From contig CAVWVW010000003.1 in the NCBI GenBank assembly GCA_963758555.1, positions 1-64,000 on the forward strand: a DNA stretch of 64,000 nucleotides. The letters run 5' to 3'. Of the stretch, positions 16,190 to 26,579 are shown one piece after another. The position numbers were made by a program, and so were the translations under genes. This stretch comes from CAIUMH01 sp963758555 (GTDB lineage: Bacteria > Actinomycetota > Acidimicrobiia > Acidimicrobiales > RAAP-2). Within the stretch, counting starts at the first letter, position 1, and each line of letters starts with the position of its first letter. The notes below the pieces were generated by a model that was given only the letters and a program-made list of their open reading frames with translations, had not been told where the DNA came from and ran no database searches.

Positions 16190-17291
16190 ATGAGGATCAC
16201 CACTTCCCTGTCGCCGCAGCCGACGCGCATCAGAGCGCTTGCCTCGATGGTGCCTCGAGCGGCAATCGCTCTTGCTGCTGCTCTCGCACTCTTGGGCTCG
16301 ATGGCTGCCATGGTCGCTGGCGGCGCGACGCCTGCAACGTCGACGACGCCAACCAACAAGGTCACCTTCGGCGTTGAACCTGCTACCGCCGTTGGCTCGA
16401 CACCACGTTCCCAATTCAGCTTCGGCGTGACTCAAGGAGCGACGGTCTCCGACACCGTCGCCGTGCTCAACTACTCCGCCTCACCGCTCGAGCTGGACCT
16501 GCAGGCGACCGATGCGATCGAGACCCCCCACGGTGGATTCAGTCTCTTGGCCAACAACAAGCTGCCGACGGGAGCGGGTAGCTGGATGACGCTTCCGGCA
16601 TCGGCTTCGAGCGTGGTGGTTCCGGCTGAGAGCCCCACAGCGCCGGGCTCGGTGCTCGTGCCCTTTGTGGTGCGCGTCCCTCGAGATGCCTCACCCGGAG
16701 ACCATGTCGGGGGCATCCTGGCCTCCTTGACCACGACAGGTGGCTCATCGGGTCGACGAATCGTGCTGGTCCAGCGTGTGGGCGTGAGGGTCTTCCTTCA
16801 TGTCGCGGGCACCGTCCATCCAGCAATTGCCATCGACAGGCTCTCCGCTCACTACAGCGGTTCACTCAATCCGTTCAGCACGGGGCGTGTGCACGTGAGC
16901 TACGTGATCAAGAACACAGGTGATATCGATCTCGGCATCCATCAGGTGGTGAGCCTGAGTGGACCGATCGCTGACGATCGTCACGTCGCGCTCGCTCCGA
17001 TCCAGATCCTCCTGCCGGGCTCGTCGGTCAAGGAGTCGGCGAACCTCACGGGCGTGCGTCCTGAAGGGCTCTTGCGTGCCACCGTCACGGCGCAGCTCGA
17101 AGCTTCCGCCTGATGAGGGCGTCGGCGCCCTCCCGGCGGTGACTGCCTCGGCCACGGTTCTCGCCGTGTCGTGGGTGGGTGGCGCCATCATCGTGGCACT
17201 GCTTGCGGGCTTGCTGCTGCTCCCGGTGTTCAAGGGCTCGAGCCTGCTCTCCTTGGCCAGGGCTCGCTTGGGCAGGCGAAAGCGGACGTAG
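16190..17291 (+). CDS. WxL-interacting-type protein C (DUF916-like), membrane anchor displaced by a frameshift
   Basis: The open frame 16190-17113 encodes 307 residues: signal peptide ('AAIALAAALALLGSMAAMVAGG'), then a beta-sandwich pair typical of DUF916/WxLIP proteins ('FSFGVTQGATVSDTVAVLNY', 'SPGDHVGGILASL', 'VQRVGVRVFLHVAG', 'NPFSTGRVHVSYVIKNTGDIDLG'). The frame stops at 17113, but one base over, the sequence continues with 'AVSWVGGAIIVALLAGLLLLPVF' and the basic tail 'GRRKRT' to 17291, the C-terminal anchor expected of this family. One extra base near 17105-17113 explains the break; corrected length is 366 residues. It would be a membrane-anchored partner of the WxL-like protein B1. Family assignment is by pattern, not by search. 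Confidence 0.65.
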
Positions 17292-17381
17292 CCACCCGGC
17301 TGGTCACCTGCTGCAGCGGGTAGCCCAGGGGATCCGGGCCACTGCGCACAAGCTTCAGGTGGCGCGCCTCTGGTTGTGCGC

Positions 17382-17409
17382 TTGACAGAGTCTTTAAATC
17401 TGATAGAAC
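17382..17409 (+). promoter_or_regulatory. Candidate promoter of surface protein gene A2
   Basis: Consensus TTGACA (17382-17387), 16-bp spacer and TAGAAC (17404-17409), about 110 bp upstream of the A2 ATG at 17521. A second TTGACT at 17427-17432 overlaps an inverted repeat listed separately. Confidence 0.5.
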
Positions 17410-17430
17410 ATGTCAGCTATTAATTGTTGA

Positions 17431-17457
17431 CTAAATAACTCAGATTTAGTTGTTTAG
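17431..17457. promoter_or_regulatory. Inverted repeat, possible operator upstream of A2
   Basis: Arms CTAAATAACT (17431-17440) and AGTTGTTTAG (17448-17457) are complementary over 10 bp with a single T:G position, separated by 7 bp. They lie ~20 bp downstream of the proposed A2 promoter -10, in AT-rich DNA. The A1 upstream region contains the related half-site TTAAACAACT (12884-12893). This could be a repressor operator or a 5'-UTR hairpin. Confidence 0.45.
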
Positions 17458-17520
17458 ATGAGAAACAGCATTGATCGGGTCTCTTGGGAGAGGCCCCATA
17501 CAAAGGAGTGATCGATCGTC

Positions 17521-18697
17521 ATGAGATTCACCACGAGCCTCAAGCTCGGCCTGGGCGGGGTGCTGCTCGCAGGAGCCACCCTCGGGGTGAGCGGTATCGC
17601 GGCTGCTGACTATGAGCCCTCGCCATCGGACGTGGTCGCAGTGACGGGCGACACCCCGCAGTTCGCGCTGCAGTTCTTGTCCGATGGCGACTACAACGGC
17701 GACGCCGGCTTCAACTCGTCGGGCTCCTACAACAAGCTCGTCAGCTTCAACGCCACGGCTGACGGCAACGCCCGCTCCTGCCTACGCGCAGGGCTCGACC
17801 GAGTCCTCGCCGATCCTCTGGACCCGACCGACGTGCTTCGGGCGGGGACCTTGCCGGTCCAGCGAGTCCAGTCCTCGGGTGCGGCGATCACCGCGCTGCT
17901 CAACGACACCGAGCGCACAGGAGACGATCAACTTCATCGGCTCCTCGACGTTGCCCACCTCGGCTCAGCAGAGTCAGGCCTCACCAAGGCCGGCTGGGGT
18001 TACCTCCACGTGGTGGAGATCGGCACCGACGCCGTGCAGATCGCCACTGCCTCGTCGACCAACGCCCCGGCGGGCCTCTCGGCTGCCGAGCTGGTCAAGA
18101 TCTACAACGGGACCTACACGACCTGGGGCGAGATCCCTGGCTACACAGGGACCTGCCCCGTCGGACACCATCATCCCGGAGATCCCGCCCAGCTCGTCAG
18201 CGATCTACAAGACCCTCATGGCTGATCTCAAGAGCGCCAACGGCGGTACGGCAGTGTCTCTCGGCTCGGACGTGAAGACCGTCGAGCAGAACGACCCGAC
18301 GGCAATCACCGGAGCCGCGACCCCAGCAGACGCCATCGTCCCGTTCTCGCAGGCTCGCTTCAACCTCTGGGCCGACGGCTACTTCCATGACCCCACCACC
18401 GTGTTCCCTGGCTCGTCGACGCCACTGAGCTCGGGCATCAAGCTCCTCACCGGCACCGCCCCTGACGCTGGCAAGGTCTACTCGAGCGCCATCGCCGACT
18501 ACGTCATCTTCCGCCAGTCGGATACGGCGAGCACCACGGCCTTCGAGCCAGGCGGAACGAAGAACTGGGTCCAGACGCTGTTCTCGAACTCAGGCGGCTC
18601 CGCGCCGCTCGTCGCGTCGGGCATCGGTCAATCGTTGATCGCCGCCTCGGGTGTGACGCCCAACTATCAGGACCTCGGTGACGTCTCCGCAGGCTGA
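17521..18697 (+). pseudogene. Secreted PstS-like substrate-binding protein A2, five frame-breaking indels
   Basis: Paralogue of A1, near identical over the signal peptide and first 85 residues and over the C-terminal half. RBS AAAGGAG lies 13 bp upstream. Alignment to A1 shows net +1 near 17776, -1 near 17820, +1 near 17912, +2 near 17980-17990 and +1 near 18152; correcting them gives 390 residues. Between these points the A-family sequence can be followed by switching frames, for example 'QETINFIGSSTLPTSAQQ', 'ELVKIYNGTYTTWGEIPG' and 'PEIPPSSSAIYKTL'. All indels lie within 17770-18160. Differences from A1 outside the indels are mostly silent, implying selection until recently. Either a very recent pseudogene or a badly called stretch of sequence. 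The role is as for A1: an exported binding protein. Confidence 0.65.
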
Positions 18698-18707
18698 TCG
18701 ACAGCCC

Positions 18708-18746
18708 GGCTCAGCCAACGAGGCCGCTCGCCTCGTTGGCTGAGCC
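18708..18746 (+). terminator. Hairpin terminator after A2
   Basis: A perfect 17-bp stem (arms 18708-18724 and 18730-18746, beginning GGCTCAGCCAACG) with a 5-nt loop, 10 bp after the A2 stop. The left arm is repeated after A1 (14137-14154), where the right arm has been lost. Confidence 0.7.
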
Positions 18747-18809
18747 TGATGATCGCCGCCTCGCCAGAGGCGCCGTGTACGACAACGCACAGAAAGATTG
18801 GAACAGAAC

Positions 18810-20728
18810 ATGCAGAAGCTCTTCCGTAGGTCGCTTGGGCTGGTCACCGCTGCCGGCCTGGCGATCGCCGCTGCCGGTGTCGTGGCGCCCGGCGCCGCGT
18901 TCGCAGGCTCGTCCCCACCGTGGGGCTCGGATGCCTCAGCAGTGGGAAGCCTGGCGTTCTACAACGCCCTCGGCCAGCAGATAACGGGAGGGTCGATCAC
19001 CGACGCCCCCTTTGCTGCATTCGTGGAGGGTACGGCCACGATCCGAGCGAATGACACCAAGGCCACGTTGTTCGCCTACACCCCGAAGAGCGGTCAGTCG
19101 CCCGGTGAGTGGTCAGGTGAGCAGCTCTCGAGCTCCACGATCTTCCCGAACGCCGCGGCGCCGGGAGCCCTCGGCGTCGGCGACCCTTCCGGTGGTGAGC
19201 GGCTCGAGCAATGACACGACGCTGGCCACCTACACCTCGACCGACTTTCCCAACACGGACTCGTCGAACGACGGCTACGCCGGGCTCTACGTCTTGAGGC
19301 TCAGGACCTCAGCTCCTGGCAAGTCGGTCACGTCGGGTTATGACGAGGCGGTGATCCAAGTCACCGGTTCGACCTGGGCACAGGTCGACCAGGCCACCAT
19401 CAGTCCGGCCCCCACCCCGACGATCTCGGGGAACCCGATCTCTGGTGCGACGCTCACGGCGGTCCCTGGAACGTGGCAGAGCGGTGTCGCACTCAGCTAC
19501 CAGTGGCTCAGCAACGGTTCGCCTATCGGCGGAGCAACGAGCTCGACGTTGAGCGTGCTGGCCTCCTACGTCGGCTCGAGCATTGAAGTCAAGGTCACCG
19601 GCTCGCTGGCGGGCTACGCCAACGTGACCAAGACCTCAGCTGCCGGTGACGATCGTCAAGGTCCAGACGCTGACACCCACGCCGACCATCTCGGGCACGG
19701 CTGAGACCGGGAAGACGCTGACGGCGGTCCCTGGGACCTGGACGTCGGGGGACACCCTCACGTACCAGTGGTTGCGCGACGGCTCGCCGATCAGCGGGGC
19801 GATCGCCAGCACGTACAAGCTGACGAGCGCTGACTTCGGGCACGCCATCTCCGTGGCAGTCACCGGAGCCAAGGCCCACTTCGAGACAGCGACCAAGACC
19901 TCGGCGTCAGTGACCGTGACGGTGGGCGTGCTCGGGAACACGCCGATCCCCACGGTGACTGGCACCGCCGCCACCGGCCAGATCCTCACCGCTCAAGCGG
20001 GGACGTGGAAGGCCGGTGTGGTCCTGAGCTATCAGTGGCTCCGGGCTGGCCAACCGATCGCTGGCGCCACGAGCTCGACCTACACGCTCGTGGCAGCCGA
20101 CGTCGGCCTGGTCATCAGGGTGAGGGTGACAGGGTCGCTCACCGGCTACTCCTTGGCCTCGGTCACCTCAAAGCCCGTCACTCCGGTGCTCGGAACGCTG
20201 AGCCCGACGCCGAAGCCGACCATCTCGGGCAACTCGATCTTCGGACAGACCCTGACCGCCACGCCTGGAACCTGGCAGGCCGGCGCCAACCTGAGCTATC
20301 AGTGGCTCCGGGCTGGCCAACCGATCGCTGGCGCCACGAGCTCGACCTACACGCTCGTGGCAGCCGACGTCGGCCAGGTCATCAGGGTCAGGGTGACAGG
20401 GTCCCTCACCGGCTACACCTCAGTCGCAGAGACCTCGGGCCCGAAGACCCCCGTGGCCGCCACGCTCACCTTGACGCCGACACCGACGATCACAGGGAGT
20501 GCTGTTGAGGGATCGACGCTGACCGCGGTCCCTGGCACCTGGGACGCGGGCGTCACGCTCGTCTATCACTGGCTCCGCAACGGCGTGGTGATCACCGGTG
20601 CCACGAGCTCGACCTACCAGACCGTCGCTGCCGACGTGGGCACGAGCATCACGGTCAAGGTGACAGGGAAGGAGGCTGGCTACACCTCGGTGGCGAAGAC
20701 CTCGGCTGCCGTGGTCGTCGCCTCCTAG
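18810..20728 (+). pseudogene. Secreted surface protein B2: shared N-terminal domain plus five Ig-like repeats, two frameshifts
   Basis: Reconstructed length is 638 residues. Signal peptide ('LGLVTAAGLAIAAAGVVAPGAAFAG'), then the B domain ('GQQITGGSITDAP', 'GEWSGEQLSSST', 'DGYAGLYVLRLRT', 'VIQVTGSTWAQV'). An extra base at 19172-19174 breaks the frame after 'AAPGAL' (resuming 'ASATLPVVSGSS'), and another near 19644 breaks it after 'VTKTSAA' (resuming 'VTIVKVQTL'). The C-terminal ~440 residues are five tandem repeats of ~89 residues of the bacterial Ig-like type with 'LTAVPGTW', 'YQWLRxGxPIxGATSSTY' and 'VTGSLTGY' landmarks. There is no membrane anchor or WxL domain. Probably an extended adhesin-like stalk. 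A terminator follows the stop. Confidence 0.65.
20023..20375 (+). repeat. Direct DNA repeat within the Ig-like repeats of B2
   Basis: 86 bp are identical at 20023-20108 and 20290-20375, 267 bp (89 codons) apart, and near-identity continues ~35 bp further. The identity extends through silent positions, so a recent repeat duplication or gene conversion is likely. Confidence 0.85.
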
Positions 20729-20755
20729 CCAGCGGCATCGCAGCGAGCAGGCGGG

Positions 20756-20788
20756 GAGGGCGAGCGCTCGATCTGAGCGCTCGCCCTC
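20756..20788 (+). terminator. Hairpin terminator after B2
   Basis: A perfect 14-bp stem (arms 20756-20769 and 20775-20788, containing GGGCGAGCGCTC) with a 5-nt loop, 28 bp after the stop, followed by TTCGTCGT. A good candidate for factor-independent termination. Confidence 0.7.
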
Positions 20789-20852
20789 TTCGTCGTAGGC
20801 TCGACGTGCTGGGCCAGCAATCGACCCCGATGATCCTCTTGAGACCAACCTG

Positions 20853-21753
20853 ATGACCGCGACGTCTCCATCGCAGCACGCACCAAAGGCCCTGGGCCGG
20901 CTTCGCCGCGCCAGCTGTTTGCTTGCCGGGACTCTGGTGGTCGCTGCCGCTTCACTGACCGCGGTCGGCGCTGCGAGCGCCGCCACCACGGCGCCGTTCA
21001 GCGATCCGAGCTCGGTGGGCTATCTCGGTCTGTGCGACCAGGCAGGCCATCAGATCACCGGGGGCGAGGTCTCGACGACCCCGCTTGCCTGGCGCTTCGT
21101 CTCGTCGGTCGCAGCGCAGGCGCCGTACGACGGGGCCACTCGCACGGCAGTAGCCATGGCCTACCAGCCGCGCCAGGGCCTCCTTCCCCAGGAGTGGAGC
21201 GGCGAGCAGCTGACCGCATCGTCTCGCTACTCAAACCCGTCTGCCCCTATGGCGGCAGCCACCGAGCGCGGATCCCTCGCTGGCCGATTTCCTCTCTGAC
21301 TTCCCGGCGAGCTGGGATGGCTTCGTGCAGCTTCGGCTCTACCTCGGTGCTGCGGGTGCGCCGACGTACAGCGCTCACTACCCCTCTCTCGACCTCCAAG
21401 TCACCGGCTCGAGCTGGCACGTCGTCGGTGGAGGGACCGTGAACTGCCAAGCGGGCACCGCAGAGTCTCTCGAGTCCATCGTCCTGCCGTCCACCACCAC
21501 GACGACCATTGCCAGCACCACGACGGCCAAGGGTCATGGGGCATCCACCACGACGACCACCAAGCACGGCGGCTCACCATCGGGATCAGGAGCCTCTGGC
21601 AGCAGCACGGGGGGCGGCACCACCTCGATCTGGTGGTGGCTCCTCCCTGTCGTGCTGGTCATCCTCCTCGGTGTCGGGGGGACGTTCCTCTGGTTGCGTC
21701 GGAAGCGAGCGCAGCCGCCAGGATCACCCGAGGACGGCGCACCGATTCCGTAG
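20853..21753 (+). pseudogene. Membrane-anchored surface protein B3 with the shared B domain, one frameshift
   Basis: Reconstructed length is 299 residues. A signal sequence ('SCLLAGTLVVAAASLTAVGAAS') is followed by a diverged B domain ('GHQITGGEVSTTPLAW', 'PQEWSGEQLTASS', 'WDGFVQLRLYLG', 'LQVTGSSWHVV'). The frame is lost by one extra base near 21268 (after 'AAATER') and resumes at 'DPSLADFLSDFPASW'. The C-terminus is a Thr/Ser/Gly-rich wall-spanning linker, then 'IWWWLLPVVLVILLGVGG' and the basic stop-transfer 'LWLRRKR'. It has no Ig repeats and no LPxTG-like motif. It thus looks like a membrane-tethered version of the domain in B1 and B2. The gene ends 190 bp before pstB. Confidence 0.6.
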
Positions 21754-21944
21754 GATTCGAGCTCGAGGCCGGCGACCGTCAAGCGGCCGGAATCTACTAA
21801 ACTCCTAAATCCCATCGAAGTGGTAGGGTTTTGCGTCGAGTAGCGGCTGCGGTGTACCTCGCTGAGTGCCTGCAGGCCGCCTCTAGCGACCTTGACGATG
21901 CCGCTCCCCGACCCCATACCTCGACTGCCAGCCAAGGACGATTC
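21754..21944. promoter_or_regulatory. pst operon upstream region
   Basis: 190 bp between B3 and pstB. 21795-21825 is AT-rich (tandem CTAAACTC / CTAAATC) and is the probable promoter zone. AAGGA 8 bp before ATG 21945 is the pstB ribosome binding site. No recognisable double PHO box was found. Confidence 0.35.
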
Positions 21945-22777
<833 letters not shown>

Positions 22778-22781
<4 letters not shown>

Positions 22782-23785
22782 CCGCTCTGCTCGTTCCCAC
22801 TGAGCCGCAGGGCTCGGCGCCGAGGAAGGTCACGGCTGGAAAAGATCCAGCGGACAAGATCTTTCACGGTGCTGCGACCACCGTCGCGCTCGCGGTCCTG
22901 CTCATCACCGGTGCGATCGGGCTCTTCTTGGGTCTTCAATCGATCCCCACGCTCAGCCACTACGGCATCCACTTCTTCACCGAGACGAACTGGCAGCCCG
23001 AGGCCAACAAGATCGGCATCGCCGCCGTGCTGGTCGGGACGTTCGAGGTGGCGCTCACTGCGTTCGTCATCAGCATCCCTCTGGCCATCTGCTTCGCCCT
23101 GTTCATCACGGAGTATGCGCCGCGTCGGCTCAAGTCGTGGCTCATCACGGCGATCGATCTCATGGCCGCTGTCCCCAGCATCATCTACGGGCTCTGGGGC
23201 TTCTTCCTGATCCAGGATCAAGCCATCTACGTGGCCAGGTTCCTCAGCCAGTACTTCGGGTGGATCCCGATCTTCAAGGTCAACACCGACGTGAACGCTC
23301 CGGTCTGGCAGCAGTCTCGGTTCACCGGCTCGGTGTTCATCGCGTCGTTGGCTGTCTCGATGATGGTGATCCCCTTGGCCTGCGCCGTGATGCGTGGCGT
23401 CTTTGATCAGGCACCCATCGGAGAGCGAGAGGCCGCCCTGGCACTGTCGGGCACGCGCTTCGGCGTCATTCGCAACGTGGTGCTCCCCTTCGGCAAGGGT
23501 GGGATCATCGGCGGTTCGATGCTGGCGCTCGGCCGTGCCCTGGGCGAGACGGCGGCGGTGCTTCTGATCATCTCGCCGGCCTACGACATCAAGTTCCGGA
23601 TCTTGGAGTCGGGGACCCAGACGATCTCGGCGCTGATCGCCGGGAACTTCGGCAACGCCAGCCACGCGCAGCTCTCCGCTCTTCTGACGGCTGGTTTCGT
23701 CCTCTTCATGATCACTCTGTTCGTGAACCTCATCGCCGCTGTCATCATCCGTCGAAGTCGCTCAGGCGCGCTCACCGAGATCTGA
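22778..23785 (+). CDS. pstC: Phosphate ABC transporter permease
   Basis: 335 residues, about six or seven membrane segments, overlapping pstB by 4 bp. The inner-membrane permease coupling motif is 'GEREAALALSGTRFGVIRNVV' followed by 'GGSMLALGRALGETAAVL'. 'DLMAAVPSIIYGLWGFF' is the conserved PstC segment with the periplasmic helix. It forms the channel with PstA. A ~30-residue hydrophilic N-terminus precedes the first helix. Confidence 0.92.
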
Positions 23786-23787
23786 TC

Positions 23788-24915
23788 ATGGTCATTCCCC
23801 TCGATCCCACGCGCCCGCTCGGCGATGAGCTGCCCGAAGAGCATCTGGACGACGACGCGCCGCGCGACCTCGAGCGCGAGGATCGGCCTCGCAGGATCCG
23901 CCAGACGACCTTCGACGACCGCCTCGAGATCGTGGGCTCGCTCGTCGGCAGCTTCGCCTTGGATTGGGTCCTCTACGGGCACGTCTTCAACTTCAGCGGC
24001 CTCCTCGGCTTCTTGGTCTGCTGGTACCTGGTCTTCATGGTGACCTTGACCCTGATCGTGCGGATGAGCCATCCGCGTCCGATCGTCATCGACCGCCTAG
24101 CGCAGGCGACGATCTGGGTTGCCTCGGCCATCGTCATGGTGGCGCTTGGGAGCACCTTGATCTACACCTTCTCCAAGGGATGGGCGGCTATCCATCGTTG
24201 GAGCTTCTGGTCTCAGACCATGTCAGGCGTGAGCCCCGCCGCTCCGCTTGCCAAGGGCGGTGTGCTCCACGCCATCGTCGGCACCGTGATCGAGGTCGCC
24301 ATCGCTGTCGCGATCTCGCTCCCGCTCGGTCTGATCACGGCGGTCTATCTCTCCGAGGTCGGCGGAAGGTTGTCGAACGTGGTGCGCACCGTGGTCGAAG
24401 CGATGACCGCTCTGCCAGAGATCCTCGCTGGCCTCTTCGTCTACGTCTTCCTGATCGTCTACCTGGGCTGGCCGAAGTCCGGCCTGGCGGTCTCGCTCGC
24501 CATGTCGGTCACGATGATCCCGATCATCGCCCGGACCGGTGAGGTGGCGTTGAGGATCGTGCCCAACGGCCTGCGGGAGGCAGCCGGCGCCCTCGGCGGC
24601 TCCGATTGGCGAACCACCTGGCGTGTGGTGCTGCCGACTGCCAGCTCAGGCCTGGCCACCGCACTCATCCTCGCCATCGCTCGAGGCGTTGGCGAGACCG
24701 CCATCCCGCTGCTCGTCTCGGGCGCCTCCACGTTCATGAACGTGAACCCTCTCAGCAACCCGATGAACTCGCTGCCGCTGTTCATCTTCACGGGCTACGA
24801 GACGCACCAGTCTGTGGCGATCGAGCGAGCTTTCGGTGCAGCGAGCATCCTCATGCTGATCGTGCTGGTGCTCTTCGTCATCTTGCGGTTCATCACCCGG
24901 GAGCGACGAGCGTGA
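23788..24915 (+). CDS. pstA: Phosphate ABC transporter permease with N-terminal extension
   Basis: 375 residues, against ~290 for a minimal PstA. The first ~50 residues are highly charged, then an extra pair of membrane helices ('LLGFLVCWYLVFMVTLTLIV', 'ATIWVASAIVMVALGSTLIY'). The core domain has 'VEAMTALPEILAGLFVYVF', 'LREAAGALGGSDWRTTWRVVLP' (coupling motif) and 'GVGETAIPLLVSGASTF'. It starts 2 bp after pstC and overlaps the next gene by 4 bp (GTGA), so it belongs to one coupled operon. Confidence 0.92.
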   Translation: MVIPLDPTRPLGDELPEEHLDDDAPRDLEREDRPRRIRQTTFDDRLEIVGSLVGSFALDWVLYGHVFNFSGLLGFLVCWYLVFMVTLTLIVRMSHPRPIVIDRLAQATIWVASAIVMVALGSTLIYTFSKGWAAIHRWSFWSQTMSGVSPAAPLAKGGVLHAIVGTVIEVAIAVAISLPLGLITAVYLSEVGGRLSNVVRTVVEAMTALPEILAGLFVYVFLIVYLGWPKSGLAVSLAMSVTMIPIIARTGEVALRIVPNGLREAAGALGGSDWRTTWRVVLPTASSGLATALILAIARGVGETAIPLLVSGASTFMNVNPLSNPMNSLPLFIFTGYETHQSVAIERAFGAASILMLIVLVLFVILRFITRERRA

Positions 24916-26579
24916 GGGGGCGTCGGTCGATTCGAGGGATCGCAGTGCTGGTCGTTGCCCTCGCCACCCTCGTCGCCCCGATCCTCTCCGCTGAGCCTGC
25001 AGGCGCCGACGTCAGCCATGCTCTCATCCAGGGCTACGGCTCGAGCTGGGCGGCCAACGCCATCAACCAATGGGTGAGCGACGTCACCGCCGAGGGCATC
25101 CAGGTCGTCTACACACCCGACGGCGACGCGCAGGGCCGTGCCGACTTCGCGAACAACGTCGCCGACTTCGCGGTCACCTCGATCGGCTACCAAGGTCGGG
25201 ACCCGCTCACCGGCCAGTCCGACACCTCACAGGGGCGCCCCTTCGCCTACTTGCCGATCGCTGCCGGTGGCACGGCGTTCCCATATCACATCGTCATCGA
25301 CGGCCAACCGGTCAATAACCTGCGTCTCTCGGGTGAGACGCTGGCCAAGATCTTCACCAACAAGATCACCAACTGGGATGACCCCGAGATCACGGCGGAC
25401 AACAACGGCATAGCGCTTCCCTCGCTGCCCATCGTGCCGGTGGTCCAATCGGAGGGCTCGGGCGCCACCTACCAGCTCACCGAGTACTTCGCCACTGACT
25501 ACGGCGACATCTGGGGCGGCTTCGCCGGCTCGAACGTGCCCACGGAGTACTTCCCGCGCCAAGGCAACCAGATCGCCCAGAACGGCTCGAACGGAGCGAT
25601 GAACTACGTCGTGTCCTCGGCGGCCAACGGATCGATCGCCTACGTCGAGTACTCCTACGCGCTCCAGTCGAACTACCCGGTCGTGGCGCTCCTCAACCAG
25701 GCGGGCTACTTCGTGCTGCCGACCCAGTACAACGATGCCGTTGCCCTTGAGAACGCGCAGATCGATGAGAACCCGAGCTCACCGACCTACCTCCTCCAGA
25801 CCTTGACCAACGTCTACACGGATCCTGATCCGCGGGCCTACCCGCTCTCGTCCTACGTGTACGCCATCGAGCCGACAGGCACCAACGCCCAGGATCCGAA
25901 GATGACCACCGCCAAACGCCAATCGATAGCGGACTTCCTCTACTACTCGATCTGCCAAGGTCAACGCGAGATCGGGCCGACCGGCTACTCGCCGTTGCCC
26001 GTCAACCTCGTCGAAGCGGGCTTCAGCCAGATCGCGAAGCTGCAAGCTGCAGACCCGGGCGTCGACCTGACCAACCGCGACATCTCGACCTGCGGGAACC
26101 CGACCTTCGTCGCCAGCGACCCCAACGAGAACTACCTGGCCGAGATAGCTCCGTACCCACCGGCATGTGCCCACGTGGGCGCGGGACCCTGCGTCGCTGG
26201 CACCGGCAACCCCGAGTCAGCGACCTACTACGCGTCAGTCTCGAACGCGAGCTCGACGGCGAAGCCGGGCTCGGGCTCGAGCTCGTCATCGGGCTCGTCA
26301 TCGGGCTCAAGCTCGGACAACTCGAAGGGTGGGTGGCGATACGATCCGAAGACCCACCAGCTGGTCCCGCCGAATGGTCTTGCCGATGACTCGCTGGTCG
26401 GGGCGAACCTTCCAGCGAACCCGACGGCGCTGCCCTGGCTTCTCCTCGTCGGTGGCCTGCTGCTCGTCGGTTGCTTCATTCCGACGCTCCTGAATCGGGG
26501 ACGAGCTCGCCGCCTGCGGGACTCTGAGGACGCTGGTCTCCATCTCGTCGAGGAGCCTGAGGGAGGAGAGTCACCATGA
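24912..26579 (+). CDS. pstS: Membrane-anchored phosphate-binding protein (PstS-like)
   Basis: 555 residues from GTG 24912. Signal peptide 'GIAVLVVALATLVAPILSAEPAGA'; PstS fold with 'RADFANNVADFAVTSIGYQ', 'LPIAAGGTAFPYHIVIDG', 'LSGETLAKIFTNKITNWDDPE' and the phosphate-site 'VVQSEGSGATYQLTEYF'. After ~430 residues come a Ser/Gly-rich linker and a C-terminal helix 'LPWLLLVGGLLLVGCFIPTLL' with basic residues after it. Actinobacterial PstS proteins are usually lipoproteins; this one has no lipobox and is held at its C-terminus instead. It is coupled to pstA and, by a 4-bp overlap, to the next gene. Confidence 0.85.
   Translation: MRGRRSIRGIAVLVVALATLVAPILSAEPAGADVSHALIQGYGSSWAANAINQWVSDVTAEGIQVVYTPDGDAQGRADFANNVADFAVTSIGYQGRDPLTGQSDTSQGRPFAYLPIAAGGTAFPYHIVIDGQPVNNLRLSGETLAKIFTNKITNWDDPEITADNNGIALPSLPIVPVVQSEGSGATYQLTEYFATDYGDIWGGFAGSNVPTEYFPRQGNQIAQNGSNGAMNYVVSSAANGSIAYVEYSYALQSNYPVVALLNQAGYFVLPTQYNDAVALENAQIDENPSSPTYLLQTLTNVYTDPDPRAYPLSSYVYAIEPTGTNAQDPKMTTAKRQSIADFLYYSICQGQREIGPTGYSPLPVNLVEAGFSQIAKLQAADPGVDLTNRDISTCGNPTFVASDPNENYLAEIAPYPPACAHVGAGPCVAGTGNPESATYYASVSNASSTAKPGSGSSSSSGSSSGSSSDNSKGGWRYDPKTHQLVPPNGLADDSLVGANLPANPTALPWLLLVGGLLLVGCFIPTLLNRGRARRLRDSEDAGLHLVEEPEGGESP

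Noticed and set aside
12955..18697. Phase variation as the cause of the A1/A2 frameshifts
   Set aside because: The indels are not in homopolymer or short tandem repeat tracts, so slipped-strand switching is not supported.
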